From Ostrinia nubilalis (lineage: Eukaryota; Arthropoda; Insecta; Lepidoptera; Crambidae), in NCBI RefSeq assembly GCF_963855985.1, contig NC_087090.1, positions 18,102,501 to 18,166,500 on the forward strand: 64,000 bases of DNA, read 5' to 3'. The position numbers and the translations under genes were made by a program. Each line of letters begins with the position of its first letter. The stretch's first letter is position 1. Under the pieces are notes generated by a model. That model did not search any database, had not been told where the DNA came from, and saw only the letters and a program-made list of their open reading frames with translations. This document shows, one piece after another, positions 1-10,712 of this stretch.

Positions 1-420
1 TCAGAAGAACATAGGAGGAGTTCGAAATTAAGGTTCGACTTCCCTCCATTGCAAAGCGGATGACAGGTGACAAACAAAGGTTTATTAACTTTAACAAACG
101 TCAAAAATCTGTTAAGCTTGTTACGAGTGCAAGCCTCGTCTACGTCACAGCATACGTCACGCGAACATCACGTGTTGCCTAAGTGCAGGTGGCTCGATTG
201 TGCAATAGTGTTAAAAAGTGCATAGTGGACAGTTTTCGATCAAGTGAATCTTTCGGACAGTTTCGCGGTGCCTTTAACCTTCAAGAAAAGATTATGCACC
301 ACGGACAATAAATTAAATTAAGGGGGCCTATCTTATGAGCAATTAGCAACTACCTGCCATTAATATTTTTCACAAAATCGCTTAAAAGCACGGAAATTTT
401 ATGAAAGTACGCTTTTAAAT
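1..420. other. No gene seen; probable Atg14 intron
   Basis: I see no coding exon, tRNA or named repeat here. It lies downstream of the last visible Atg14 exon (minus strand) and upstream of the RTE-like fragment, so it is probably intron sequence of that gene. Confidence 0.35.
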
Positions 421-785
421 AATATCACGGGCCTCATAAGAAGGCTCAAGGTCACCCAAAGGGCGATGGAGCGGGCTATGCTCGGAGTTTCCCTGCGTGA
501 TCGAATCAGAAATGAGGAGATCCGCAGGAGAACCAAAGTAACCGACGTAGCTCGCAGAATTGCTAAAATCAAGTGGCAGTGGGCGGGGGCACATAGCTCG
601 TAGACACGATGGCCGTTGGGGCAGGAAAGTCCTCGAGTGACGACCACGGGCTGGAAGACGTAGCGTGGGCAGGCCTCCTACTAGGTGGACCGACGATCTG
701 GTAAAGGTCGCGGGAAGAGCCTGGATGCGGGCAGCGCAGGACCGTTCATTATGGAAAACCTTGGGGGAGGCCTATAAATGAGCCA
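421..785 (+). mobile_element. RTE-like LINE, C-terminal RT fragment
   Basis: On the plus strand the translation follows the end of the lepidopteran endonuclease/reverse-transcriptase polyprotein: LKVTQRAMERAMLGVSLRDR, then a KIKWQWAG block, then after an in-frame stop near 600 and frame changes a WTDDLVKVAGRAW-like block and a stretch ending in LGEAY. The reading frame is broken several times, so this is a dead 5'-truncated copy. A minus-strand reading of 399-647 is its shadow. RTE clade is the best guess from family memory. Confidence 0.7.
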
Positions 786-1044
786 GTGCCTGAGAACGAG
801 CAGCGCAAGAAACTAATAATGTAGGTAAGGTCAGAAAACTCTTGACACCGCGATGCAAGTTTATAGGCGTATGTCAGTCATTGTATGTGTCAGCGCCATC
901 TGTTGGGTGATGACTACCAAATAGTCTGTAGCGGTGCGTCGATAGATGTCGCCACATTAACATTGCATAAGTTTGATATAACACAGATGGAACCAAAGTT
1001 ATAAACTTTCCTTGCTCAGCGACTTTTTTCATAAAAACGACGAA

Positions 1045-1168
1045 AAATTGAAAGAGAACGTTTTCAAGGCGAGAGTGAATAGGCACTTACAGGGCAGATA
1101 TGTACCATCCTAGACTGCATCTCACTTAACACCAGGTGCGATTGCGGTCAAATACCTGCCTTGTCTAG

Positions 1169-1224
<56 letters not shown>
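1045..1224 (+). mobile_element. LINE 3' end with 53-base poly(A) tail
   Basis: Sequence from about 1045 runs into a homopolymer of 53 A residues at 1172-1224. The stretch before the tail (GGTGCGATTGCGGTCAA, then CTTGTCTAGCAT) resembles the 3' ends of poly(A)-tailed lepidopteran LINEs. The 5' end is truncated. A tail this long and uniform suggests a fairly recent insertion. The family is not determined. Confidence 0.55.
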
Positions 1225-1228
<4 letters not shown>

Positions 1229-1359
1229 TGTATCAAAGAGGTTGAATTTTTTATTTTGCAATGATTTTCGATAGATGCTTTGCGAGGTGACCATCATTGC
1301 CAGAAAATCTGTCATAGGACTAAATACCTAGTAATCCTGTAAACCCATTATGCTTCTCA

Positions 1360-1587
1360 TCCTACTAATATTATAAATGCGAAAGTTTGGATGTCTGGAT
1401 AGATGTTTGTTATCTACTCTTTCACGCAAAAACTACTGAACGGATTTTTACTCTTTCACGCAAAAACTACTGAACGGATTTTGACGAAATTTTACAGTAT
1501 TATTCTTTATAAACCAGAATAACTATAATTTATGACGATCTGTGACAAATTAAATTTCACGCGGGTGAAGCCGCGGGCAAAAGCTAG
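1360..1587 (+). mobile_element. Lep1-type non-autonomous Helitron
   Basis: It begins TCCTACTAATATTATAAATG, preceded by A, contains the usual TTTCACGCAAAAACTACTGA block, and ends CGCGGGCAAAAGCTAG, which fits the CTRR end of Helitrons. No target duplication is expected or seen. A 34-bp piece is tandemly duplicated inside (1416-1449 and 1450-1483), a difference from the usual family structure. About 228 bp; no coding capacity. Confidence 0.8.
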
Positions 1588-1712
1588 GAGAGCAATAATT
1601 CTAAACAGATTCATATTTCATACAGCAAGTCAACACAGCATTTTCAATAGAACTTATGTCATACGTTCTTGCGGTGACATTGACTTGGTAAGATAGCAGC
1701 GGCTGTACTCAC

Positions 1713-3449
1713 GCCAAGACTGCACGTGCGCCAGGTCGCCGTCGGCGCTGACCCACGGCGCCACGATGTGCAGTTGCGAGCGGCACGGAGCCTCCTCCTC
1801 CGCGTCCTCCCCTACAAACTCCATGTCCTCGATACTGTCACTGGAATAGTACAGGAACATATTTAAAATAATAAGAATACTTTATTCAGCATAGAAAAAT
1901 AAAATAAAAATACAGTACATATAACATTGGCGGCGCTGGATGCAGGCCGCTACCAACCGTGCGATGTGGAAGTCATTGGGGGAGGCCTATGTTCAGCAGT
2001 GGATGTCCTGTGGCTGAAATGATGATGATGATGATGACATATAACATTAAACTACAAGCTATGCTGAAGAGGCGTCCGCTCAGCTATATTCGCGACATAA
2101 CAAGCGCCATGTCGAGAAGCTGGTCTTTTAGCGGGAACCAACACGATGAAGGTTGCGGATTGCGCGCCCTCTTGACCAGGACCATATTGAGGCTACCAGT
2201 CAAGAAGGCGCGCAACAGGGGGCGTTATGGACATAATGATAAAATATCTTGATACAGTGTACGAATCTCTTAGTAAATAAATGAGTGTCTGTAATGGTGT
2301 GTGAAATGGTTTGATTGATTTATTTCCTGTCTTTTCATTTGCTGTTATTTATTCCTGATCTTTTTAACTCTGGTCTTTATAATGTGATAATAATTAATTA
2401 ATCTCTGTGCCTTCTTCTTGGAGCATTTTTTTTCAGCATTAGCAAATAGTTAATTTTAAAATCAAATATGTAGAATATCCACTCACCTCGTATCGTAGCT
2501 TATGTAAACTGGGAATATGTACTTGGTGAGCTGCCTTATCCGCGAGCGCCGGAGCGCGGCCAGCTGGTCGGCCTGCTCGCTGTAGCGGCTCATCCGATTC
2601 TGCAGCTCCATCTGCTGCTCCTGCGCGTGCTTGCCCAGCAGTGACACCCGCTTCTGGTACCGCGGCAGTTTCATACTCAAATCATGGTTCTGCTGTTTTA
2701 AATTTAACAATTCTTTTTTCTTTTCGTCAATGTTGTTCTTGCGCTGCTCTATCGCTAACCGCAGTAAGTCAAGTCTGTCTCGGGATTGTTTGGCCTCCGT
2801 CAGTAAGTTATCCTTCTTTATTTTCCCTGATAATAGTTTTTCACATCTGTCCAATATGTGTTTTCTGTTCGCTTTCAGTCTGAGTAATTTTGCTTGTTTT
2901 TCTGAGTATCTGAAATGAATACATAATAATTTGTGCCTCGTTAGATTGTAAAATAATGTCACTTGGGTTGCAAAGTTTTCCACTAGATGCAGTAAACAAA
3001 TAAATCAAATAATCTGTAAACAATCATCAATGTAAATCTGACCAATACCTTTTGTGTACATAGACCGAGATAATAATTCCTGTCATTAAATTCGAATAAC
3101 TTAATACGTAATTAATGTTACGTTAATAGCATATGGACGGTCTCAGCTGGCGGGCCACGCAATTTGACTATAATCTTGATTGACAATGAATGGACTTCAA
3201 TTCATGATGAAACTAAGTTATCATTACGAAATCTCTACAAGTGATTGTATGATGGAAGCTGGTCAACTACCTGTCTGAGTAGGGCATCGATGAATGCACG
3301 AAGCTGCCTGTCTTTATGCAGTCCTGGCAGTAGAAGTTCCTCTTAACCGTATAACAAAGGAGGCACTTGGTGTAATGGCCATCACTCTCCGTCGACGACA
3401 CCTTGAAGTCCCGGGGCGCTTCGCCCTCGGATAAATAACTTAACGCCAT
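1713..3449 (-). CDS. Atg14: Atg14/Barkor, first three coding exons (partial)
   Basis: Atg14 is the Beclin-1-associated subunit that directs the class III PI3-kinase complex to autophagosome formation sites. Exons, in transcript order: 3271-3449, 2487-2909 and 1713-1840, with GT-AG introns and phases that fit (179, 423 and 128 nt; donors at 3269-3270, 2485-2486 and 1711-1712). The 243 visible codons hold a Cys cluster (C29, C32, C41, C44), a long charged coiled coil (about residues 61-180), and an LRRSRIRQLTKYIFPV-type segment just after it, in the same order as animal Atg14. Exon 3 matches the following segment with an acidic stretch and a PWVS motif. The start is the first ATG of exon 1, followed directly by the conserved APRD region. 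The rest (family proteins are about 450-500 residues) must lie before base 1, so intron 3 is over 1.7 kb. The identification is from family memory; conservation of order makes it strong. Confidence 0.87.
1928..2040 (+). mobile_element. RTE-like LINE 3' end in Atg14 intron 2
   Basis: The reading GGCGCTGGATGCAGGCCGCT, then a GGGGGAGGCCTATGTTCAGC block, then the tail ATGATGATGATGATGAC is the 3' end of the same RTE-like family seen at 10.6, 18.2, 34.1 and 62.5 kb. It lies inside intron 2 of Atg14 (1841-2486), in the opposite direction to the gene. Only about 110 bp remain. Confidence 0.75.
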
Positions 3450-3574
3450 AATTCGTACTGTTGCGTATTCGTATTGTTTGCAAAATCAAATGCGATGCGA
3501 AATGTTCCGTAATGAATGAACACAAAAACTTGTCAATGTCAATTTAGCAGCTGGTGCCAGTGTTGCCACCTCGG
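3450..3574 (-). promoter_or_regulatory. Probable Atg14 5' UTR and promoter
   Basis: This is the sequence directly upstream of the Atg14 start codon. No clear TATA box is seen. It holds a TGTCAATGTCAA stretch and, at 3557-3574, a GTTGCCACC block that is repeated in inverted form at 4039-4056. Promoter function is inferred from position only. Confidence 0.3.
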
Positions 3575-3748
3575 ATTTTATTAAAGCACTAGTAGATCAA
3601 AAGCAAAATTCTGCCAGATTCGAGAAACTTGGACCTAACAAACATTACCAAATTCCGCTGAGCTATTCAGCGATCGATGTTTAGAAAAAAATGATTAATT
3701 AAGTATTTAATACAAACTGAAATGCGAACAACTTTTATGGATCTTATT

Positions 3749-3831
3749 CTTCTTTGCCTGTCCCATTCCCATTTAATTGGGGTCGGCCCTCCGCGTCATG
3801 CATTGCGTCTCCAGGCAGCTCGGTCTTGACT
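3749..3831. repeat. Lepidopteran dispersed-repeat fragment (ATTGGGGTCGG)
   Basis: The run TGTCCCATTCCCATTTAATT followed by GGGGTCGGC and a CAGGCAGCTCGGTCTT block resembles a common lepidopteran dispersed repeat. A 144-residue ORF on the minus strand (3744-4178) is built partly from it and is not taken as a gene. Exact ends and family are not determined. Confidence 0.35.
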
Positions 3832-4292
3832 TTTATGGGTCTTATATTCGTGGAAAATGTACAAGCAAAAGTAAATGTTTTGTATATTATACATTCCGGA
3901 AAGTTGGCGGATTTCCCTTTCAAAAATATGTTCAATTCCATACGGAAAACCGCTAAAAAACCGTTCTGAACCCTAGGTAGATAATGAAAACATACCACCA
4001 AGAGCCTCGAAAAAGCGTCAGTTCTGGTGGTAAAACTACCAAGGTGGCAACACTGGCTAGTGCGTGACAGCGAGGTGTCAAAATGACATTTGACAGCGGT
4101 GATGGTTACAGATAAGGAAAAGTTTGCGTTTTGTTGTTTATTTTCACAACCGAAACATTTTTTCCGACCAATACCCATAGCATTCGATCGAGGACCGAAA
4201 AGTAGTTTTCGATGAATCTAATTATATTACCTAACCCACCACCACTTACCTATGTAATTTTCGGTCGCAAATATTTACAAGTTATATGTATA

Positions 4293-4904
4293 TGTTACGG
4301 CTAAAGATAGGTATGAACATAAACTTAAGATTAGCCGGCTAAACTTAAGTTTATCTTCGACGAGGTGTTAATGTTAGTTTCTTCTATCTTTAGCCGGCTA
4401 AACTTAAGTGTAACCGCAGGCCCTTGGCTAAAAATGTAAAAGAAAATGGAAAAGGAAACAATGTAATAATGTTTACTATTTTGACCTAAACTTTATTAAA
4501 AAATAATCACTTTCATTACACATACTTTTATGTAACTATGTAGGTATTCAAAATTACAATTATTTCAATAACAAGATATTAATTACTTAAAATAATATCT
4601 ACCTAATCATTAAAATAAAATAATAAGGAACCATTTGGTTATTGCAGGATCTTCTGTAGGTATTTAAAATTACAAAATGCGCGTTGTCTCTTCACCGCCC
4701 CCTCAAGCCCTCCGCCCGCCTGGCGCGCCCATCGAATACATTTTTAGCCGTTTCGTTTTGGCTAATGTGCACATTAGCCGGCTAAAGATGGAATATCACG
4801 ACGCAAACTAACATGTTATCGAACTTTAGCTGCTTCTCGAAGATAAACTTAAGTTTAGCCGGCTAATCTTAAGTTTATGTTCACACCTATCTTTAGCCGT
4901 AACA
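4293..4904. mobile_element. Long-TIR MITE with TA target site
   Basis: The two ends are near-perfect inverted copies over about 75 bp (TGTTACGGCTAAAGATAGGT at the left end). TA flanks both ends (4291-4292 and 4905-4906; the surrounding TATA makes the exact target duplication ambiguous). The palindrome TTAGCCGGCTAA occurs four times, two near each end, next to CTTAAG. The middle (about 4440-4740) is AT-rich and non-coding, with a short GC-rich strip near 4690-4730. There is no transposase, so it is non-autonomous. Confidence 0.8.
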
Positions 4905-4906
4905 TA

Positions 4907-7578
4907 TAGGGTCCTTCTAAATCAGCTACGTTCCGTTTAATGGGAGCATGTATACGTCACACTGAATACGTTCCCAAAGTTTGAGCCAAAAATTCAGGCT
5001 AGTTTCCGAGATAATTAAGGAAACAACTTCATTTCTTATCAACCCAATACAACACCCTGTTCAGCTGATTCACTACTACACTGACAAAAATCCGCACGCA
5101 CACGAGCTTACGCAATGGCCGCCATTGCGCTTGTGCTGCCGTTGGGCCACTGGCCGCGAACACAAGAGTGCCGCCGGACGACGGACCGGGCGCCACACAA
5201 GCTATTCTAGGGCTACTACTAGTTATTTAAGGAATTAAATTAAGCAGAAAATTAAAGTTTATTTATTTTTGGTAACATAAAAAAATCTTATGTGGTAAGT
5301 ACTTATTTAGTGGCCTTAATGGAATGATGTTTATTCAAAAGTTCGTTAAAATACTTTTGCGCTTGTAAAAATCTTTTATTTCAAACGTAGCAACGAAACG
5401 AAGCAAAAAAGTTAGTTGCCGAAATCAATGACTTATTTTTATGCCATACACAAATGGGATAGTTACCATGACTATGAAATTTAGAATTACGGTTATTATT
5501 ACGATAAAGCAGGCACATTTTTCATGTTAATTTTAATCGCTTAATATCCCCTTAGCAAATTAAAAATGTGATTCGTAATTGACTCGATCATAGCAGAAAC
5601 TAAACGCTATCGAATTATCTACCTGTGATTATCGGCAGTCTTTAGTATTCCGAAGTAAATAATTGTTCCCAACTATCAATTTTAAACTGAAATAATAATC
5701 ATTAAAATCATCGTAGAAACAAAAAAAAATTATAAAAGTAAATAATGATAGTTTTATTATTATTAAGATTAGAAAGAATTTTGGAGTTGACATCCTTATT
5801 TATGCGTGGCGGAGTCGGTGGTATCAAAGACAGCCGTCCCTCACAATAGCTGACCGCGCTAGTGTTGTAAGAACCTCGAGTCTTTAAAGTCTTTATTTTG
5901 AGACTTGAGTTTATTTTTAAGACTAGGACTCGTTAGTCACATGAATAAGGGAATAATTGAGTCTTCCGAGTCCTTTCGAGTATTTTAAGTTCTTTGAGCT
6001 AGACTGAATCATGACATGAACTTGAGTTGGTGTATACTAATAGGCAATAATGAGTGATTTCATATCATCATCCGTATGTTATATCCTTACTAATTGAAAA
6101 TAAAATAAATCGCACAATACAAATGTAATATCAATAAAATTGCATTAAACGCAAATAATCGAATCAGAAGTATCCATCTAAAGACTGACGATTTTCGTAA
6201 TCAAAAAGTTAAAACGGTCCAATAAAATAATAAACACACAGTCTTAATTCATAGCTATTTTATTTTCTTCAAACTTTTAATAAGTAAGATTCCAAGACTC
6301 GAGTGTCGTATCGTACAACACTAGCCGGCGCGCAGCAAACGAACTTTTAGACACGTGCCGCCGCCTTTTGACACGTGCCGCCGGCCGCCGGCTAGCGCAA
6401 TGTACACTCACCAAAATAAAATTAAGAAATGCAACAAACTTTTTTTTACTATTCAAATTAAAATTGTTTTTATTGTTAAATCACAGGTACATAAGATAGG
6501 TCATAAATAAATACCAAGTTGGAACGGAAATGATTCGGAAATTTTATTTAACTAATTAGGTACCTACCTACCTCATCTACTTTTCTATTGTAATAGAAAT
6601 GATGACATTAACGAATAATTTAAGAATGGACTTTGATTTAGGATAAATGGAATATCAATACAAACAAATTGAAGAGTTTTATTTGCTTCAATAGTCTAAT
6701 TTAATGTTTCTAAATAATTGACTAGGCCATTGAATTACCTTCACAAAACAATAAGTTCGATTAATTTTTAATTATTATCTGTTATAGGATATTTTACCAT
6801 GAAATACTCAACACCATAATTTAGATTCGAATCAATTGAAATCGAAAGCAAGCAGATAAAATAATAAACAAATAAGTTTCTTTTTTGTCGACTGTACGCT
6901 TATGCCAACTTTTCGGCTCTTGCTTTGGCGGCGTCGGCGTCTTTGTGTCAACAAAAGGCGTGCGGCTTGTCGGCATTTATCGGCGCGTGCGCTTTGATTT
7001 AATTCAGTTTTTGACTAGCTTTCTTGTGTGAAGGTGCGTTTTGTAGTGCTCGTGAAGTGAACTATGACGCACAGATGCACAAATGCAAATAAATTTAATA
7101 AAACGCGCCTTAAAAATCATGGCCTTTGCTGGTTGATTTTTCGATGGTATCGTGAGTCCGTTTTACTGTGATTAACATAAGATAATAAGGATAGACAACG
7201 ATATGAGAGTAGGCCTGCAACATTGAAGTTTAGTGATAGCTCGCCCAATCAGTCGATCAGCTAATCGGCTATCAGCTGTGACGACTGCTGTGAGTTGTTA
7301 TGACGTGAGTGTAAACAACAAAAAAGTGTGCAGTGGTAGTGAGCGTTATGTGTGTTGTGTCTCGTGTTCCTGTGCAGAATGAATACACTACAGCTTTGTT
7401 GTGTGAGTAAAAAATACAGCATGTTCCATTATGTAAGACGAAATGAATTTTTATTTTTGTTAGAAAATGTAACTTTGTAAAATCATTATAAAACACATAC
7501 TCAAATTTGGTGAACTTGTTCAGTGTACCGTATAGATGCCCCCATTAAAAGGAATGTAGCTAGTTTAGAAGGACCCTG
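4907..7578. mobile_element. 2.67-kb non-autonomous TIR element, copy A
   Basis: Terminal inverted repeats of about 50 bp start YAGGGTCCTTCTAAA and lie next to TA on both sides (4905-4906 and 7579-7580), as in Tc1/mariner-like elements. Nearly the whole length is repeated at 38,229-41,349 (copy B). No transposase can be read. A small TTG-start frame at 4981-5238 changes frame between the copies and is not coding. Inside is an older nested inverted-repeat element (5860-6323) and a doubled GACACGTGCCGCCG at about 6350-6390. The superfamily is inferred from the TA flanks only. Confidence 0.8.
5860..6323. mobile_element. Nested inverted-repeat element inside copy A
   Basis: TAGTGTTGTA at the left and TACAACACTA at the right, followed inward by CTCGAGTCTT and its complement, form imperfect terminal inverted repeats. 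The flanking 8 bases (GACCGCGC and GCCGGCGC) match at 6 of 8 positions, which would fit an aged hAT-type target duplication. The same object is in copy B, so it was there before the copies separated. Non-coding. Confidence 0.5.
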
Positions 7579-7580
7579 TA

Positions 7581-9111
7581 TACATTTTTCAAATATCCTA
7601 ATGAAAGCAGATAAATTCCTATTCCATATTCAACTCAGTTTAACGAATGTCCTCGTCTGCATACACACAGGATTTTACTCGTTAGCTTTGCTTTGGAGTC
7701 AAGGACTCGTGGCTTCCAAAGAGATTGTTGTTGAATTTCATCAAAGCCCGTTAGCTCGTTTTATTCGCCTTTCATCCAGAGGTTCACCCGCACTGTGATG
7801 TGTCATTAGTTTTGTGGAGATCTCCAGAGGCTAGGCACCTATACCTACTTACATACAGGCTCCTGCACCTTGCGAAGCGCAACGACTAAAATTTTAAACG
7901 AAATGAAATAATTTTTACCTACCTTCTTTTAAAATCTCTTAGGAAAAAAATAATTTAGCCAGCCACAAAATGGGTCTTTTTGACCCAGACTTTAGGAATG
8001 TATCGTTGGTATTATCCTCAGATCATAGATGATCTGAGGTATTATCACAGGTATTATGAGTATAGCCTGACCAGGAACATAAAAATTAAAAACCCTGGCA
8101 TAGAGCATTGAGTTATAATGTACTACGTACGTACTAGAGAAGACATGTCAACGAGATTGTTTCTGGCACGCAAACAGGTCCGTGGACCGATCTTCAATTA
8201 GTATGTGCCCAGCGGTTGCTGTGACAACACGCTTGGGTGCAGTTTTGTTTTTTGAAAATATACCATCCTATACACGAAAATACTGTTCAAATGACTCCAG
8301 AAACATATTAAGTAAAAATCAAGGAATGACTTTTTACCATTATGTTGTACATTTATGCACTTTAAAACACTAATTTAATTTTAATTTGTCAATTACAAGG
8401 CGTCACCGCGGCGGCAGTCATTTTACGAAAATTTCAAAGATTAAAAATCGCAGACTTGACACTGACTCATAAATTACTATACGAAAGGAAGGTTAAATAA
8501 AGCAATAAAAATGTTTTTTTAACGATTATTAGCAATTTGTATTGCACAAATTACTAATAGTCCCGTCCAGCCAGCCCCTCGTGTTAAGCTAAATAAGCTT
8601 GGGTTACGAGTGGGCTCACACAATAGTCGTGCGGCATCATGGATCAAACTTGTTCGAATCTCACTGCTGTTGTTCGTATGCGACTGGTTAGTTAGTAAAT
8701 CACCCTAATTATTGACACCTAGCTCACGAGATAGGCTAAAATTATAATAATTATACAGTGTGTCTGGTCACCAGTGTCCGACCCGTTAGGGCGCAGTAAT
8801 ATGATCAATTTTATCGACAAATCTACTGATAAAACATTTTATCCCTACTATTTAAAAATTACAGCTATTTTAATTTTTTTATTTCTGAGTCCGGATGGAT
8901 TCTTTTATTTAGCAAAATCTACCGATATACACGACCTATAAATATAAAAATGAATTCGTTCGACAGCTGAAAAAGTAAGCAATACGTTGCCATCAAAAAC
9001 TTTACCAAAAGCTCCCATTTAAATTTCTTAGGTACACTTGAACGTTAAAAAAAAATGATGCTTCTTTTTAGATTTCAATACTCAATACGTTTATTGCTTC
9101 CATAATAGTAA
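7581..9111. other. Non-coding stretch with a SINE-like fragment
   Basis: No gene is recognised. Small ORFs at 7523-7798 and 8182-8373 have no recognisable domain or splice context. There is a 10-bp-stem hairpin at 8016-8039 (CCTCAGATCA and its complement with a 4-base loop). The only named repeat piece is at about 8565-8640. Confidence 0.4.
8565..8640 (+). repeat. SINE-like fragment, GCCCCTCGTGTTAAGC family
   Basis: The stretch AATAGTCCCGTC, then AGCCCCTCGTGTTAAGCTAA, then GGGTTACGAGTGGGCTCAC corresponds to a block found in reverse orientation at 23,335-23,400. I recall this block from many lepidopteran repeats. It is a partial copy and its full element is not delimited. Confidence 0.45.
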
Positions 9112-9113
9112 TA

Positions 9114-10215
9114 CAGTGTGAGTCACGTTAAAGTGTACACATGAAAATAGATGAAATTAGACCTATTTTTATCGACAAAAAAGAGGTAAAAAATTTTTTG
9201 AGATTTTTTTTAAATTTTTTATAGAATTTTTTTTCTTCCAATTACTAATTGTAAAGAAAACGTAATAACTTTTAAACTAAGTGGTATATCCTGATAAAAT
9301 AAAAACAGTAATAATGCTAAATAACAGGCAATACTAAAAAAATACATAAAATACACAAAAAAGGCCAACAAATAATAAAAAATGATACTTTTTGAAAAAA
9401 ATCTGCTTTTAAATTCGTGTTTTTTTGGTTATTTCATAAATTTCTCCAAAAAATGCCCCTATAACCGGTGGTTTTTATAATTTTTTATTATTCTCTATCG
9501 TATTACCTTCGTAAAACCAAATTCGCATGTCTCTATCCCTATCACAACGTTTGCAATGATCGTTTGAACTAAGCCTCTCCGGGCGCGCGATTCAACGCTT
9601 CGTTAACAATGAAACTGAAAATGGCTCTAGATTTGTAATTTTGATAAAGACAAGTTAGATTTCAAATAAAAACAAAAGATTTCGAAGTAAAATAAGCATT
9701 TTAGTTAAAATTAAAATTGTCTCTACCTGTAGCGGAGAATAATGTTGTGGCAGGCCTTTGTTCAAATTATCATAGCAAATGTTGTGATAGGGATAGAGAC
9801 ATGCGATTTTTGGTTTTACAAAGATAATACGATAGAGAATAATACAAAGTAATAAAAACCACATGCTATAGGGGCATTTTTTGGAGAAATTTATCAAATA
9901 ACCAAAAAAACACGAATTTAAAAGCAGATTCTCTTCAAAAAGTATAATTTTTTATTATTTGTTGGCATTTTTTGTGTATTTTATGTATTTTTTTAGTATC
10001 GCCTGTTATTTAGCATTATTACTGTTTTTATTTTATCAGGATATACCGCTTAGTTTAAAAGTTATTACGTTTTCTTTACAATAAGTAATTGGAAGAAAAA
10101 AAATTCAATAAAAAATTAAAAAAAAATCTCAAAAAATTTTTGACCTCTTTTTTGTCGATAAAAATAGGTCTCGTTTCATCTATTTTCATATGTACACTTT
10201 AACGTGACTCACACG
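9114..10215. mobile_element. Fold-back element, ~440-bp arms
   Basis: The left arm (9114 to about 9550) and right arm (about 9775 to 10,215) are long imperfect inverted copies of each other, starting GTGTGAGTCACGTTAAAGTG at the tips, with a central spacer of about 225 bp. TA flanks both ends (9112-9113 and 10,216-10,217). The spacer and arms are AT-rich and non-coding; the 80-residue minus ORF at 9655-9897 is accidental. It is a large MITE or fold-back, perhaps mobilised by a Tc1/mariner-type enzyme. Confidence 0.8.
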
Positions 10216-10588
10216 TATAGGATTTTTCAATGTTACAAAAAAAATTAAAAAGTGAACTTACCTTTTTTCTATTTTTAGATGCACTAAGTCATTACCTAAA
10301 AACTGATATAATACCTTGGCTTTAAATCAACTAATCTAGGTGCTAGCTACACAGGAGATGCAGCGGTGGAAAGGAGAGGTGGGAATAGTCCCGTAACTTC
10401 TACCTCACTTTGTATAGAATTGAGGTACAGCTATTATACGAGTACTCAACCGCTGAGGAGCTCAATAGTTAACAATAGTGACAATAAAATAACTGAACGT
10501 CAGAAAGGTTCCGGAGTGGAGGCGTGGGTCATCCCTAGCTTTGTCCCTACCGTGACGAGTGGGAATTTTTCTAAAATCTCAAGATGGA

Positions 10589-10712
10589 CTGACTAAGATA
10601 GCAGGAAGACGCTGTGTGCAGGCCACTATCAACTGGGCGACGTGAAAATCATTGGAGGAGGCCTTTGTTCAGAAGTGGACGTCCAGTAGCTAAAATGATG
10701 ATGACGATGATT
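10589..10712 (+). mobile_element. RTE-like LINE 3' end
   Basis: It starts near GATGGACTGACTAAGATAGC (a degraded WTD motif) and runs through GGAGGAGGCCTTTGTTCAGA to an ATGATGATGACGATGA tail. It is a short, diverged, 5'-truncated copy of the family also seen at 1.9 and 62.5 kb. Confidence 0.7.

Noticed and set aside
399..647. 82-codon minus ORF
   Set aside because: It is the antisense of an RTE-like reverse transcriptase fragment on the plus strand.
3744..4178. 144-codon minus ORF upstream of Atg14
   Set aside because: It is partly built from a dispersed repeat, has no recognisable domain, and crosses an inverted-repeat block.
4981..5238. TTG-start frame near the left end of copy A, also at 38,303-38,530 in copy B
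   Set aside because: A small indel shifts the frame between the two copies, so the proteins differ after about 36 residues; no selection on the frame.
7272..7496. 74-codon minus frame repeated at 41,043-41,267
   Set aside because: It is shared only because both copies of the 2.67-kb element are recent; no domain and no start context.
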